Both the position numbers and the translations under genes were made by a program. From positions 186,001-250,000 of the forward strand of contig CANMKG010000003.1 of the NCBI GenBank assembly GCA_947498505.1: 64,000 bases of DNA, in the 5' to 3' direction. The DNA is from an uncultured Maribacter sp. (GTDB lineage: Bacteria; Bacteroidota; Bacteroidia; Flavobacteriales; Flavobacteriaceae). Positions 45,127-54,090 of the stretch are shown piece after piece. Every line of letters starts with the position of its first letter. Position 1 is the first letter of the stretch. The notes under the pieces are model-generated. The model saw nothing but the letters and a program-made list of their open reading frames with translations. It ran no database searches and was not told where the DNA came from.

Positions 45127-47868
45127 ATGCGTTTTTGTTTTATTGTTCTGTTATTGTTGAATTCATCATATTTCGCAATAGCACAAGAAAAATTCATACT
45201 CAAAGGGACTGTACTAAGTCAATTTTCAAAAACCGCAATTGATGGCACTAGATTAGAACTAGAAGAAAATGGGATTTCTTTTTTTTGTAATAGTAACGGG
45301 GTGTTTGTTTTTTCACATTCTTTTCAAGGAGATTATATTCTAAAAATATCAGCGAAAGGATTTTTAACAAAGCGAATTCCAATAGTGCTTAATCAAAACA
45401 TTTTGGATGTTGGGGTTGTTTTTATGGAAGAAGATTACAGCACTGATAAATCGGATAATTTAATAGCGATTACTGACACCGAATTGGCGGATGATGAAGG
45501 GGAGACTATTTCTACAGGACTTTTACAATCTACCAAAGATATTTTTTTAAGACGTGCAGCGTTTGATTTTGGTCAAGCTTTTTTTAGAGTTCGAGGTTAC
45601 GACTCTAATCAAGGAGAAGTGCTTATAAATGGTACTGTTATGAATAAGTTTACCGATGGGAGACCACAATGGAATAACTGGGGAGGTCTAAATGATGTTA
45701 CCAGAAACCAAGAATATACTAACGGATTAGAAGCATCTAGTTACACTTTTGGAGGAATTCTTGGAAATACAAATATTGATGTCCGCCCTTCCGGAATGCG
45801 TCCTGGAGTTCGAATATCCTCATCGATGTCAAATCGAACTTATGTGGGAAGAATAATGGCAACATATAATTCTGGGAAATTAGAAAAAGGGTTGTCTTAT
45901 AGTCTATCAGGATCTCGAAGGTGGGCAAAAGAAGGGGATATTTCTGGAACTTTGTATGATGCATACTCTGTCTTTGCCTCTATAGAATATAGCTTAAATA
46001 AGAATAATGCTTTTAGTTTAACAGGTATTTTAGCAAGCAATCGCAGAGGACGCTCATCGGCAATCACTGAAGAAGTCTATGAACTTGTAGGTAGCAAATA
46101 CAATCCTTATTGGGGAAATCAAAATGGTAAAATAAGAAACTCTAGAACAAGAAAAATTGTAGAACCAATACTAATGTTTAATCATTTTTATGAAGGGAAA
46201 GCTTTTAATTTAACAACAAGCATATTATATGAGTTTGGAGAACAATCTAAAAACAGATTAGCTTATTTTAATGCACCTAACCCCGACCCAACATATTACC
46301 GTTATTTGCCAAGCTTTTATATCAATAGTCCTATTGGTGCAAATTTTATAAGTGCTAATCAAGCAAAAAATGGGTTCATTGCAGAACCTCAATTAGAGTG
46401 GAATGAATTATACTCAGCAAATGTGAACCCAGAAAATAACGGGAAGGCTGTTTATGTTCTTCAAAGTGATGCTGTTAAAAGCAAACAAATTTCGGTGTCA
46501 ACAGTTGGAAACTTTAAAATTAATTCAAAAAACAGCGTTGATTTTGGCTATAGCTATAGAAAGTTAAAATCGCACAATTTTGCTAGAATAGAAGACCTAT
46601 TAGGAGCTGATTTTCATGATGATGTTGATGCTTTTTCGAACACCCAAAACGATATTGAAGGTCAAATAGAAAAAAAAGAAAATAGTATTGTGGGTTATAA
46701 TTACAATGTTTTGGCATCGCAATGGAAAAGTTTTATCCAATTTAAACGTGAAGCTAGAAATTGGAAAGGATTTTTTTCAACTACATATGGGCAAACTACC
46801 TACCAAAGAGAAGGCTTATTCAAAAATGAACGTTTTCTGGAGAACTCCCAAGGGTTGGGAGAAAAACTTAGCTTTTCTAATTATGGATTAAAGTTAGGGG
46901 GATTATATAAGATTACGAGCCGACACTGGTTTGGAGTTAATTCTGCATATATTTTAAGGGCGCCTTTTGTTCAAAATGTATACATTAACCCTCGAGAAAA
47001 TCAACTTACCGTCCCTAATATCACAAACGAAAAAATAACTTCTATTGACGCTAATTATTTGATAAGACTTCCGAAGTTAAGAGGAAGAATAACAGGTTTT
47101 TATTCTAGATTTCAAAATACGACTGATGTTAATTTCTTCTTTGTAGAAAGTGGTTTAGGTTCAGACTTTGTTCAAGAGGTTTTAACCAATATGGATAAAT
47201 TACATAAAGGCTTGGAGCTTGGCTTAGAATATGAATTATCTTCCGCAGTGAAGCTCTCTACAGCTATAAATATTGGGCATTATTCATATGCAAATAATCC
47301 TAATGTGAGTATTAACTTTGATACCTCTGGTTCCGAAAATAATTTAATAAGTACCGAGGGGAATGTTGATTTAGGCAAAACAGGCATTAAGGGCTATAGG
47401 CTAGCGCAAGGTCCCCAAACTGCTATTTCTTTAGGAATAGAATATAGAGATCCAAAATATTGGTGGGTATCTGCAACCACTAATTATTTAGCAGACAATT
47501 ATGTAAACATTTCAACAATTACTAGAACTCAGAGTTTTTTATTAAACCCAGAAACAGGTGAAAAATTTGTAAACGCCACAAACGAAAATGTTTCAGCTGT
47601 TTTGACTCAAAACCGATTAGAAAGCACGTATTTGTTAAATCTGGTTGGAGGTAAATCTTGGCTTTTAAAGGGGAAATATGTTAGTCTTTTTGGTAGTATC
47701 AATAACGTTTTTAATACAAGTTTTAAAACGGGTGGATATGAACAAAGCAGAAATGGAAACTACGGAGCTTTGGAAGGTGATAATTTATCTGGTTCGCCAT
47801 CTTTTGGGCCTAAATATTGGTATGGATTTGGGCGCACATTTTTTTTAAATCTAGCAATTAGTATATAA
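45127..47868 (+). CDS. TonB-dependent receptor paired with DUF5689 lipoprotein
   Basis: A 913-residue outer-membrane receptor. Signal peptide ending YFAIAQ, a CarboxypepD_reg-like domain (about 24-105), a plug with FFRVRGYDSNQGEVLINGTV and a barrel ending GFGRTFFLNLAISI. The plug carries WNNWGGLND, close to the WSNWSGLND of the receptor at 40761, so the two are related paralogues. The lipoprotein gene follows 2 nt later, in the position SusD occupies in Sus systems. The divergent EEP gene completes the locus. Confidence 0.92.
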   Translation: MRFCFIVLLLLNSSYFAIAQEKFILKGTVLSQFSKTAIDGTRLELEENGISFFCNSNGVFVFSHSFQGDYILKISAKGFLTKRIPIVLNQNILDVGVVFMEEDYSTDKSDNLIAITDTELADDEGETISTGLLQSTKDIFLRRAAFDFGQAFFRVRGYDSNQGEVLINGTVMNKFTDGRPQWNNWGGLNDVTRNQEYTNGLEASSYTFGGILGNTNIDVRPSGMRPGVRISSSMSNRTYVGRIMATYNSGKLEKGLSYSLSGSRRWAKEGDISGTLYDAYSVFASIEYSLNKNNAFSLTGILASNRRGRSSAITEEVYELVGSKYNPYWGNQNGKIRNSRTRKIVEPILMFNHFYEGKAFNLTTSILYEFGEQSKNRLAYFNAPNPDPTYYRYLPSFYINSPIGANFISANQAKNGFIAEPQLEWNELYSANVNPENNGKAVYVLQSDAVKSKQISVSTVGNFKINSKNSVDFGYSYRKLKSHNFARIEDLLGADFHDDVDAFSNTQNDIEGQIEKKENSIVGYNYNVLASQWKSFIQFKREARNWKGFFSTTYGQTTYQREGLFKNERFLENSQGLGEKLSFSNYGLKLGGLYKITSRHWFGVNSAYILRAPFVQNVYINPRENQLTVPNITNEKITSIDANYLIRLPKLRGRITGFYSRFQNTTDVNFFFVESGLGSDFVQEVLTNMDKLHKGLELGLEYELSSAVKLSTAINIGHYSYANNPNVSINFDTSGSENNLISTEGNVDLGKTGIKGYRLAQGPQTAISLGIEYRDPKYWWVSATTNYLADNYVNISTITRTQSFLLNPETGEKFVNATNENVSAVLTQNRLESTYLLNLVGGKSWLLKGKYVSLFGSINNVFNTSFKTGGYEQSRNGNYGALEGDNLSGSPSFGPKYWYGFGRTFFLNLAISI

Positions 47869-47870
47869 CA

Positions 47871-49229
47871 ATGTTAAAACTTAAAAGTTGGCTTATAATT
47901 AGTTTAACAACCCTATGTTTTTCATGTGTAAAAAATTCAGATTTTAAACCACCGGAAACTAATTGTAATGATAAACTGGTTTCTAATGCCAGTTTTTTAG
48001 ATGTTATAAACTTATATCAAGGAGAAACTATTCAAATACAGGAAAACTGGATTTTAGAGGGGTATGTGGTGTCTTCTGATAAAGCGGGTAATTTTTTTGG
48101 AGAACTATATATCCAAGATTCGATAGAGCAACCTAAATATGGGTTAAAAATTGAGATTGATCTTAGAGATTCCTATTTGTGGTATCCAGTCGGGAGTAAA
48201 GTTTTTATTAGGTTAAAAGGACTTTATTTAGGGAAAAATAAAGAAGGATTTAAACTTGGAGGTGCAGTTACTTTTTTTGGGAATCTTTCCGTTGGTAGGC
48301 TTCCTAAAACAATTTTAAAAAATCATTTAACTGTATCATGCAGTGAGGTAGAAAATATAGAACCATTGGAAATATCCTTAGATATGTTAATAGGAGTTCC
48401 ACAAAATACTTTGGTCAGGATAAAAAATTTGGAGTTTGTTGATGAAGAGTTGGGAGAACCTTTTGCGGTTGAAGCAGAGGAAACTGAAAGAGTTTTACAA
48501 GATTGCCAAGGTAACTTAATTACCCTGGTGAATAGTGGTTTCTCTGATTTTCAAGATACAATCTTACCTAATTTAAGTGGAAGTATTACAGGGATTTTAG
48601 TTAAAAATAACGAAGATTTTAACTTAAGAATTAGAAGTTTGGAGGATATTGAATTTAAAAGCGAAAGGTGCCCGAAAATTGTTGATGAATTTACATCAAA
48701 TGCAATATTTATCTCTGAATTAGCAGACCCAGATAACGCTCCTGAAGGAAGGTTTATTGAATTGTATAATTCAGACAACAATACAATGTCTTTAAAAGGG
48801 TGGAAGTTACTTCGGTATACAAATAACAGCACAGAAGTAAGTTCTTCTATTGATTTAACGGATTATAGTATTTTGGGAAAAAGTACTTTGGTTATCTCTT
48901 CAAAACCAGAAAGTTTTGAGTTAATTTACGGATTTCTACCTGACGTTTCAGCTGGAGCAAATAGTGCTGCAAATTCTAATGGTGATGACAATATTGTTTT
49001 AGTAGATCCGTTTGGAAAAACAGTAGATATTTTTGGAGTTATTGGAGAAGATGGTTCTGGTACCAATCATGAATTTGAAGATGGTAGAGCTGTGCGTAAT
49101 ACAAATATTTCCAAAGGAAGTACATCCTATAACTTTATGGAATGGACTATATACAATGATTCTGGAGAAGCACTAACTACTAATCAACCACAAACCGCTC
49201 CAGAGAACTTTACCCCAGGAAAACATTAA
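47871..49229 (+). CDS. DUF5689 and lamin-tail-domain lipoprotein
   Basis: A 452-residue lipoprotein (signal LTTLCFSC, C19). The first half (about 30-275) matches DUF5689, an OB-like beta domain found in Bacteroidota surface lipoproteins: EGYVVSSDKAGNFFGELYIQ and GSKVFIRLKGLYLGKN are typical. The second half (about 285-440) is a lamin-tail (LTD)-like Ig fold (IFISELADPDNAPEGRFIEL, LKGWKLLRYT), a domain often attached to secreted nucleases. Coupled to the TonB receptor 2 nt upstream. Likely a surface-exposed binding partner for that receptor. Confidence 0.88.
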   Translation: MLKLKSWLIISLTTLCFSCVKNSDFKPPETNCNDKLVSNASFLDVINLYQGETIQIQENWILEGYVVSSDKAGNFFGELYIQDSIEQPKYGLKIEIDLRDSYLWYPVGSKVFIRLKGLYLGKNKEGFKLGGAVTFFGNLSVGRLPKTILKNHLTVSCSEVENIEPLEISLDMLIGVPQNTLVRIKNLEFVDEELGEPFAVEAEETERVLQDCQGNLITLVNSGFSDFQDTILPNLSGSITGILVKNNEDFNLRIRSLEDIEFKSERCPKIVDEFTSNAIFISELADPDNAPEGRFIELYNSDNNTMSLKGWKLLRYTNNSTEVSSSIDLTDYSILGKSTLVISSKPESFELIYGFLPDVSAGANSAANSNGDDNIVLVDPFGKTVDIFGVIGEDGSGTNHEFEDGRAVRNTNISKGSTSYNFMEWTIYNDSGEALTTNQPQTAPENFTPGKH

Positions 49230-49231
49230 TG

Positions 49232-49642
49232 TTAAGATGATATTGCTTTTTCCAAGATTCCTTGTAAAGTTTCTATTTTCAAGGGCTTTACAAGAAAATC
49301 TTCCACAACTACATATGATTTTGCCTTAGTCATATTTGAAGAGCTGGTATAAGAGCTAACAATGTAAATTTTAATTTTTTTTTGTTTTTCTAAAGGAAAT
49401 AAATTACCAAAATCTTTTAAAAACTCCCAACCGTTTTTTCTTGGCATATTTAAATCTAAAAAAATTACTTCTGGAAGTTTAATTCCCTCGAGCATAAAAC
49501 CTATTAAAGAATCTATAGCCGCTTGACCGTCATGAAAAGAAAAAATGGTGTTACAAAAACCAATTTCGTTCATTAATTTTTTTGCGTTAAACCTAAACAA
49601 TTCATCATCATCAATGATATAACAGCTTTCAAATTTATTCAT
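49232..49642 (-). CDS. Stand-alone response regulator receiver protein
   Basis: A 136-residue single CheY-like receiver domain without output domain. The acid pocket is DDD at residues 11-13, the phospho-acceptor is the aspartate in VIFLDLNMPRKNG near residue 62, the switch serine/threonine is in IVSSYTSS, and the lysine is in LVKPL near residue 120. No kinase is adjacent; it is convergent with the DUF5689 gene, 2 nt away. Flavobacterial single receivers often serve phosphorelays, but the partner is unknown. Confidence 0.93.
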   Translation of the reverse strand: MNKFESCYIIDDDELFRFNAKKLMNEIGFCNTIFSFHDGQAAIDSLIGFMLEGIKLPEVIFLDLNMPRKNGWEFLKDFGNLFPLEKQKKIKIYIVSSYTSSSNMTKAKSYVVVEDFLVKPLKIETLQGILEKAISS

Positions 49643-49947
49643 ACGTGTTTTTTAAGTGTATAACTATAATAAATACTCTCACTCCTAGTATAGGAAGAAA
49701 AGCAATAAAAGGTTATATGTTCATCGCTATTTGTTAGTATTTGGGGTAAGTATTTCACAAATAGATTTTTAAGAATATAAACACGCCAAATTACTTTTGG
49801 CTCTTTTCTAAGTTACAGGTTTTTTTAGAATGTTGTAGCGCTGCAAGTAAAATTTCTGGAAGTTTTTTATCAAATAGAAGGCTTTTTAACAAACTTAATT
49901 CACCTGAAAAGTTATAATTTGCTGATTATAAGTAAATCTAGATTAGA
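49643..49947. other. Intergenic, one unexplained short frame
   Basis: About 300 bp between the response regulator and the nitrilase promoter. On the minus strand 49791-49913 reads NFSGELSLLKSLLFDKKLPE, continuing to LEKSQK and a stop. It looks protein-like but has no ATG and is preceded by stops in all nearby codons; it may be the remnant of a lost gene. Confidence 0.4.
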
Positions 49948-49955
49948 TATATTTG
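49948..49955 (+). promoter_or_regulatory. -7 element TATATTTG of the nitrilase gene
   Basis: A perfect TAnnTTTG, 25 nt before the ATG at 49981. Confidence 0.6.
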
Positions 49956-49980
49956 TTAGCAATAGAAACTGGTAATTTGT

Positions 49981-50757
49981 ATGAGTTCTGAATTAAACAT
50001 AGCATTAATACAAACATCATTATTTTGGGAATCTCCACAGAAAAACCTTGATATGTTTTCAAAAAAAATAGAGAGCATTGATGAAGAGGTTAATCTTATT
50101 GTACTACCGGAAATGTTTACAACAGGTTTTACCATGACTCCAAACAACGTTGAAAAACGTTGGAGTGATGAAACTATTGAATGGATGAAAAAAGTGGCGT
50201 TTAAAAAGAATGCGGCTTTAGTGGGAAGCTTAGTTTCTCAAGAAAACAATAAGTATTACAATAGGTTGCTTTTTGTTGAACCTGAAGGAAAAATTACTTC
50301 TTATGATAAAAGGCACACTTTTACATTAGCTGGTGAGGATAAAATATACACATCTGGAAAGAACAAAGTTTTAGTTAATTATAAGGGATTTAAGATTTTT
50401 CCATTGATTTGTTACGACTTACGGTTCCCTGTATGGTCAAGAAACGTTGATGGATATGATGTTTTAATTTACGTGGCAAATTGGCCAAAACCTAGAATAA
50501 AAGCTTGGGACGCTTTACTCTGTGCTCGTGCGATAGAAAATATGACCTACTGTATAGGAGTAAACAGAGTTGGAGAAGATAACTCTGGTCATCAATATTC
50601 TGGCCATTCAGCGATTTATGATACGTTAGGAGAACGTTTAGTGTTTTCCGATAAGGAAAAGGTTTTAACAGCAACACTAAAAAAATCCCATATAGAGAAA
50701 ACAAGAGATAAACTTAAGTTTTTAGATGATAAAGACTCGTTTAGTTTGTTATCGTAA
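49981..50757 (+). CDS. Carbon-nitrogen hydrolase, omega-amidase (YafV)-like
   Basis: A 258-residue member of the nitrilase superfamily with the Glu-Lys-Cys triad: E in VLPEMFTTGF near residue 42, K in YDKRHTF near 108, and C in PLICYDLRFP near 141. The LPEMFTTGF and CYDLRFPVWSRN signatures match the YafV/omega-amidase group, which hydrolyses 2-oxoglutaramate and 2-oxosuccinamate produced by transaminases; assignment to this subgroup is likely but not certain. The 3' end overlaps the convergent Ig-like lipoprotein gene by 17 nt. Confidence 0.92.
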   Translation: MSSELNIALIQTSLFWESPQKNLDMFSKKIESIDEEVNLIVLPEMFTTGFTMTPNNVEKRWSDETIEWMKKVAFKKNAALVGSLVSQENNKYYNRLLFVEPEGKITSYDKRHTFTLAGEDKIYTSGKNKVLVNYKGFKIFPLICYDLRFPVWSRNVDGYDVLIYVANWPKPRIKAWDALLCARAIENMTYCIGVNRVGEDNSGHQYSGHSAIYDTLGERLVFSDKEKVLTATLKKSHIEKTRDKLKFLDDKDSFSLLS

Positions 50758-52357
50758 AAGTTTGCTCCAATTCCCAGTTTGCTCTAACCTCAATGACCTG
50801 AGGGTAATAATTAACTTTTTCGGGTTGAATTTTTTTAAGATAGTTTCCAGTATCCCATTTTTTATTTTCGTTTTCGTCAAAAATTACACGAATTAAATAA
50901 TTCCCCGGTTTTAGGTTAGTAAATTCATATGGTTTGGACTCAGTTGCATATATTTCCCTTTTAAGCCCTCCTTTTTCATCAGTAAGTTGAAGTATTAACG
51001 GATATTCTACCGCACTTCCATTAATATTAAAAGTTAAGTTGCCTAAATCTGCATAGCTAGCTGTATTTAATCGCAATGAAAGCGTATCGTTAGTCTCTCC
51101 GAAAAAGTCAGTAATAGCACCAGGAAATAAATCTATATTATAAGTTTCATTTGGTTCTAGCTCAAAATCAACTACCGCAGCATTTTCAATATTACCTATA
51201 TCAATCTTAAAACTAACTAAAGAAGAATCTTTTCTAAAAATTTGAATATTGTTAGTGTCAGCACTTATAAGTGGAGTGTTTGTAATAAGTTTAAAAGACT
51301 CATTAAAACTTAAGGTCCCTGATTGGTTTGGAGTAATGCGAAGAGAATCAAGATCAATCTTACGATTTTTAATGGTAAAGGTATCTTTTACTTTAAGCTT
51401 TTCATTGGTGACCGTAAACACAATAGAATCCATCTCATATGGAGTAAACCAATAGTTGATAGTATCTTTTTCAAACTCTTTTTGAAAGATTGTTTTAACC
51501 GTATCAGGTATTTGGGTTAAAGGCTTTATGTCTATGGAATCCCCCTCTCCATAGTATCCAAATGTAATTTTGTTTTTTGCAGCTAAACTTGGTACAGAGG
51601 CTGCATAATCAGGAATCTCCTTGAAAAGATTTAGCAAAAAAATGGAATCCGTAGGAAGCACTACAGTGTCTTTAATAAACCCAATTTTGTCTGAGTTTTG
51701 GTCAAACATATTGTTTTTGTTTTCATCCTTTAATCCAAAAAGAGCGTATTTACCTTTTTTTAAGTTTTTAAGAGTAAAAACAACAGTGCTATCTAAGGTA
51801 TTTGTAATATAGTTTGGTGGACGTTGATATATAGTAGAATCAGTATATGCACTATCAATTTCATAAAGCATTACACTAACAAATTCATCCGCTTTTTTAT
51901 TAAAAGCATCAGTAATTACCCCTTGTAATTCTAGAGAGTCAATATAGCTTCCTGTGGAAAACACATAGGTAAAAAAGCTATTGGGGTTTCCTTCATTATT
52001 GTCTACAATACTTTGTCCAAAATTAAAGGTATAGGTGGTGTTTTCTTTTAATGTGTCTTTTATTTTAATTTCAACAAATTTTTGCGCACCACCTTGAGGA
52101 GAAAGTAATGGTTGATACTTTAAAGGAGGAGAAACAATTAATTGTTCTTGAACATCTTTAAGTTTAACCAGTTCATCAAAATACAAGCGTATTTTGGTTT
52201 CTTTAAAGTCTATAGAGTAGTTTTCTGGATCTGCTTTTATTAAAACAGGTGGAGCAATATCTTTTGGACCTCCGGATGGAGTCCCTCTTTGAGCACATTG
52301 ATATAAAACGGAAATCGCTAAAACAAAGAAAACAAAGCCTAAAATACGTTGTAACAT
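50741..52357 (-). CDS. Ig-like-domain lipoprotein
   Basis: A 538-residue lipoprotein (signal FVFFVLAISVLYQC, then AQRGTPSGGPKDI, a common Bacteroidota tether). The first domain (about 35-135) is a bacterial Ig-like (SbsA-type, Big_5) fold: IDFKETKIRLYFDELVKLKD and NTTYTFNFGQSIVDNNEGN. Further beta-sandwich repeats follow, including a second Big_5-like unit (about 350-450), and a C-terminal carboxypeptidase-type module (FTNLKPGNYLIRVIFDENEN). Function unknown; likely a periplasmic or surface scaffold. The frame extends to 52387 but ATG 52357 places the signal correctly. ComF gene lies 36 nt upstream on the same strand. Confidence 0.88.
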   Translation of the reverse strand: MLQRILGFVFFVLAISVLYQCAQRGTPSGGPKDIAPPVLIKADPENYSIDFKETKIRLYFDELVKLKDVQEQLIVSPPLKYQPLLSPQGGAQKFVEIKIKDTLKENTTYTFNFGQSIVDNNEGNPNSFFTYVFSTGSYIDSLELQGVITDAFNKKADEFVSVMLYEIDSAYTDSTIYQRPPNYITNTLDSTVVFTLKNLKKGKYALFGLKDENKNNMFDQNSDKIGFIKDTVVLPTDSIFLLNLFKEIPDYAASVPSLAAKNKITFGYYGEGDSIDIKPLTQIPDTVKTIFQKEFEKDTINYWFTPYEMDSIVFTVTNEKLKVKDTFTIKNRKIDLDSLRITPNQSGTLSFNESFKLITNTPLISADTNNIQIFRKDSSLVSFKIDIGNIENAAVVDFELEPNETYNIDLFPGAITDFFGETNDTLSLRLNTASYADLGNLTFNINGSAVEYPLILQLTDEKGGLKREIYATESKPYEFTNLKPGNYLIRVIFDENENKKWDTGNYLKKIQPEKVNYYPQVIEVRANWELEQTFTITN

Positions 52358-52393
52358 TTTGGTAAAATATGTGTAACAAAGAAACAACTTATT

Positions 52394-53149
52394 TCAAGAA
52401 TTGTGAAATAAAGAAACAAAGGCCATACTTGTAATATAAATAGTTACCCCTTTAGTTTTTTGTAAAGCTATTGTGCACATTTCCATTGTAGCTCCTGTCG
52501 TAATTACATCGTCTACCAATAATATATTTTTATTTTGAAAATAGGTGTCATTTGTTAAGGTGAACAATCCCTTTTTTTCGTAAAATCGGGCAATTCTTCC
52601 TTTTTTTGTTTGAGTTTTTGTGTTGGCTGTTTTAACCAAGATGTTTTCATTGTAGGTTGCGCCAATATGTAAAGCTATTCTTTTTGCAAAAAGAGATACT
52701 TGATTATACCCTCTCTGTTTTAATCTTTTACGATGCAAAGGCACAGGAACAACATAGTCTATATCTTTTAAATAATCTTTTTCCGCTATAATTTGACCAT
52801 ACCAATCGCCTAGTAGTGCTCCTATTTTTTCTTGATTTTTATATTTTAGGTTGTGTATGATGGATTTTACGATGCCTTTTTCATTGTAAAACAGGAACGA
52901 ACTTGCTTTTTTTATGTTAATTCTACCATAAAAAATACGGTCAACGGCATTTTGATCGTTAAAGGTAAAGTCGGTGAGTGGCATTTGGTTTCGACAAACG
53001 GTACATAATTGCTTCTCTCCTCTGTATAATCGTGCATTACATCCAAAACACACAATGGGCAATAGGAGAGTATTGATATCATGTATTATCTTTGGAAACG
53101 CTATTTTAGTCAAATCTTTAAAATGTATTATAAACCTACAAAAGCCCAA
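52394..53149 (-). CDS. comF: ComF family protein
   Basis: A 251-residue phosphoribosyltransferase-fold protein. The N-terminal zinc ribbon has CFGC and CTVC pairs (residues about 34-52). The PRPP-binding motif is ILLVDDVITTGATM near residue 213, and the QRGYNQ motif (about 164) is diagnostic of ComF. ComF aids DNA uptake or processing after import in competent bacteria. The start is unclear: TTG at 53149 and TTG at 53113 are both possible and no ATG precedes the zinc ribbon. It is divergent from the coiled-coil gene with only 8 nt between starts. Confidence 0.9.
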   Translation of the reverse strand: MGFCRFIIHFKDLTKIAFPKIIHDINTLLLPIVCFGCNARLYRGEKQLCTVCRNQMPLTDFTFNDQNAVDRIFYGRINIKKASSFLFYNEKGIVKSIIHNLKYKNQEKIGALLGDWYGQIIAEKDYLKDIDYVVPVPLHRKRLKQRGYNQVSLFAKRIALHIGATYNENILVKTANTKTQTKKGRIARFYEKKGLFTLTNDTYFQNKNILLVDDVITTGATMEMCTIALQKTKGVTIYITSMAFVSLFHNS

Positions 53150-53157
53150 ATGTTTTG

Positions 53158-54054
53158 ATGAACAATCAAGATACTAAATTTAATTATAAAATAATCCTAA
53201 CCGCACTTGTTGCTGTCATATTGGGTATACTCATAGCTTTTTATTATAGTTATGCGAAATCTAAGACGCAAATTAGTTTCTTGGAACAGGAAAAGGAGCT
53301 TTTGGTAAAGGATCTTACATTAATGCAGGCCGATGTTGATAGACTGTCTGCTCTAAATGAAGTTAATGAAATAGAGCTGCAAGGGTCTAAATATAGAGTA
53401 CAACAATTATTAGATTCTGTAGGAAGACTAAACTTTACTGTAGAAAAATTACGAGAGTATAAAACTGAACTTCGAAGATTAGAAGCCAAGAACGACAGTT
53501 TAAAGCTTAAAAATAACTTTCTTAAGTATAATAATATGTTACTTGGTGAAAAGTATGAAGAGACCAAAAAACAGATTGAAGAGCTTAGAAGGACAAGTAG
53601 TACGTTAGCACAAGCTGAAGCATTGCAACGTAAAAAAGCACTTGAATTAAATGCCGAACTAAAATCTAAAAAGTATTTAGAGTTAGAAAATACTGAAGGA
53701 AGTGGTTTTAGACTTCGTAGTGGAAAACCAATAAAAACAAACAAAGCTTCAATAATAGAAAAACTTAGAGGGTGCGTTACCTTAAAAGCAAACCCTGGAG
53801 GACCAGTAGCAGACAAAGTAATTTACTTTCAGTTTTTAGGACCTAATATGGGAGTTATTGAGGATAATGCTAATACCATTACAGTAAACGGGAACATTTA
53901 TAGTAAACGAGTACAGGTTGTGTATAATGGTGAGGAAACTAATGTTTGTGACTTTATTACGATACCTGCTGGATCTTTAGAGGCAGGAAATTATATCTTA
54001 AACATATTCGAAGACGAAAGACTACTGTCTTCTAAGGAATTTCAACTAAAATAA
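53158..54054 (+). CDS. Membrane-anchored coiled-coil protein, conserved hypothetical
   Basis: A 298-residue protein with one N-terminal helix (about residues 12-32), a long coiled coil (about 38-180, heptads rich in L, E and K) and a C-terminal beta-rich domain (about 205-298: GCVTLKANPGGPVADKVIYF onward). Orientation should place the coiled coil in the periplasm. The frame starts at TTG 53155 but ATG 53158 is used. glyS follows 36 nt later. I recall a similar protein upstream of glyS in other flavobacteria, but no function is known. Confidence 0.82.
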   Translation: MNNQDTKFNYKIILTALVAVILGILIAFYYSYAKSKTQISFLEQEKELLVKDLTLMQADVDRLSALNEVNEIELQGSKYRVQQLLDSVGRLNFTVEKLREYKTELRRLEAKNDSLKLKNNFLKYNNMLLGEKYEETKKQIEELRRTSSTLAQAEALQRKKALELNAELKSKKYLELENTEGSGFRLRSGKPIKTNKASIIEKLRGCVTLKANPGGPVADKVIYFQFLGPNMGVIEDNANTITVNGNIYSKRVQVVYNGEETNVCDFITIPAGSLEAGNYILNIFEDERLLSSKEFQLK

Positions 54055-54078
54055 CCTTCTTTTTTTAATCGAATATTT

Positions 54079-54086
54079 TACTTTTG
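54079..54086 (+). promoter_or_regulatory. -7 element TACTTTTG just before glyS
   Basis: A perfect TAnnTTTG only 4 nt before the ATG at 54091. Transcription from it would begin at or near the A of the ATG, giving a leaderless mRNA. Confidence 0.5.
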
Positions 54087-54090
54087 CCAA

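Noticed and set aside
49791-49913. Minus-strand 40-codon protein-like frame NFSGELSLLKSLLF...
   Set aside because: No start codon and stops immediately upstream in frame; could be a remnant but not supported as a gene.
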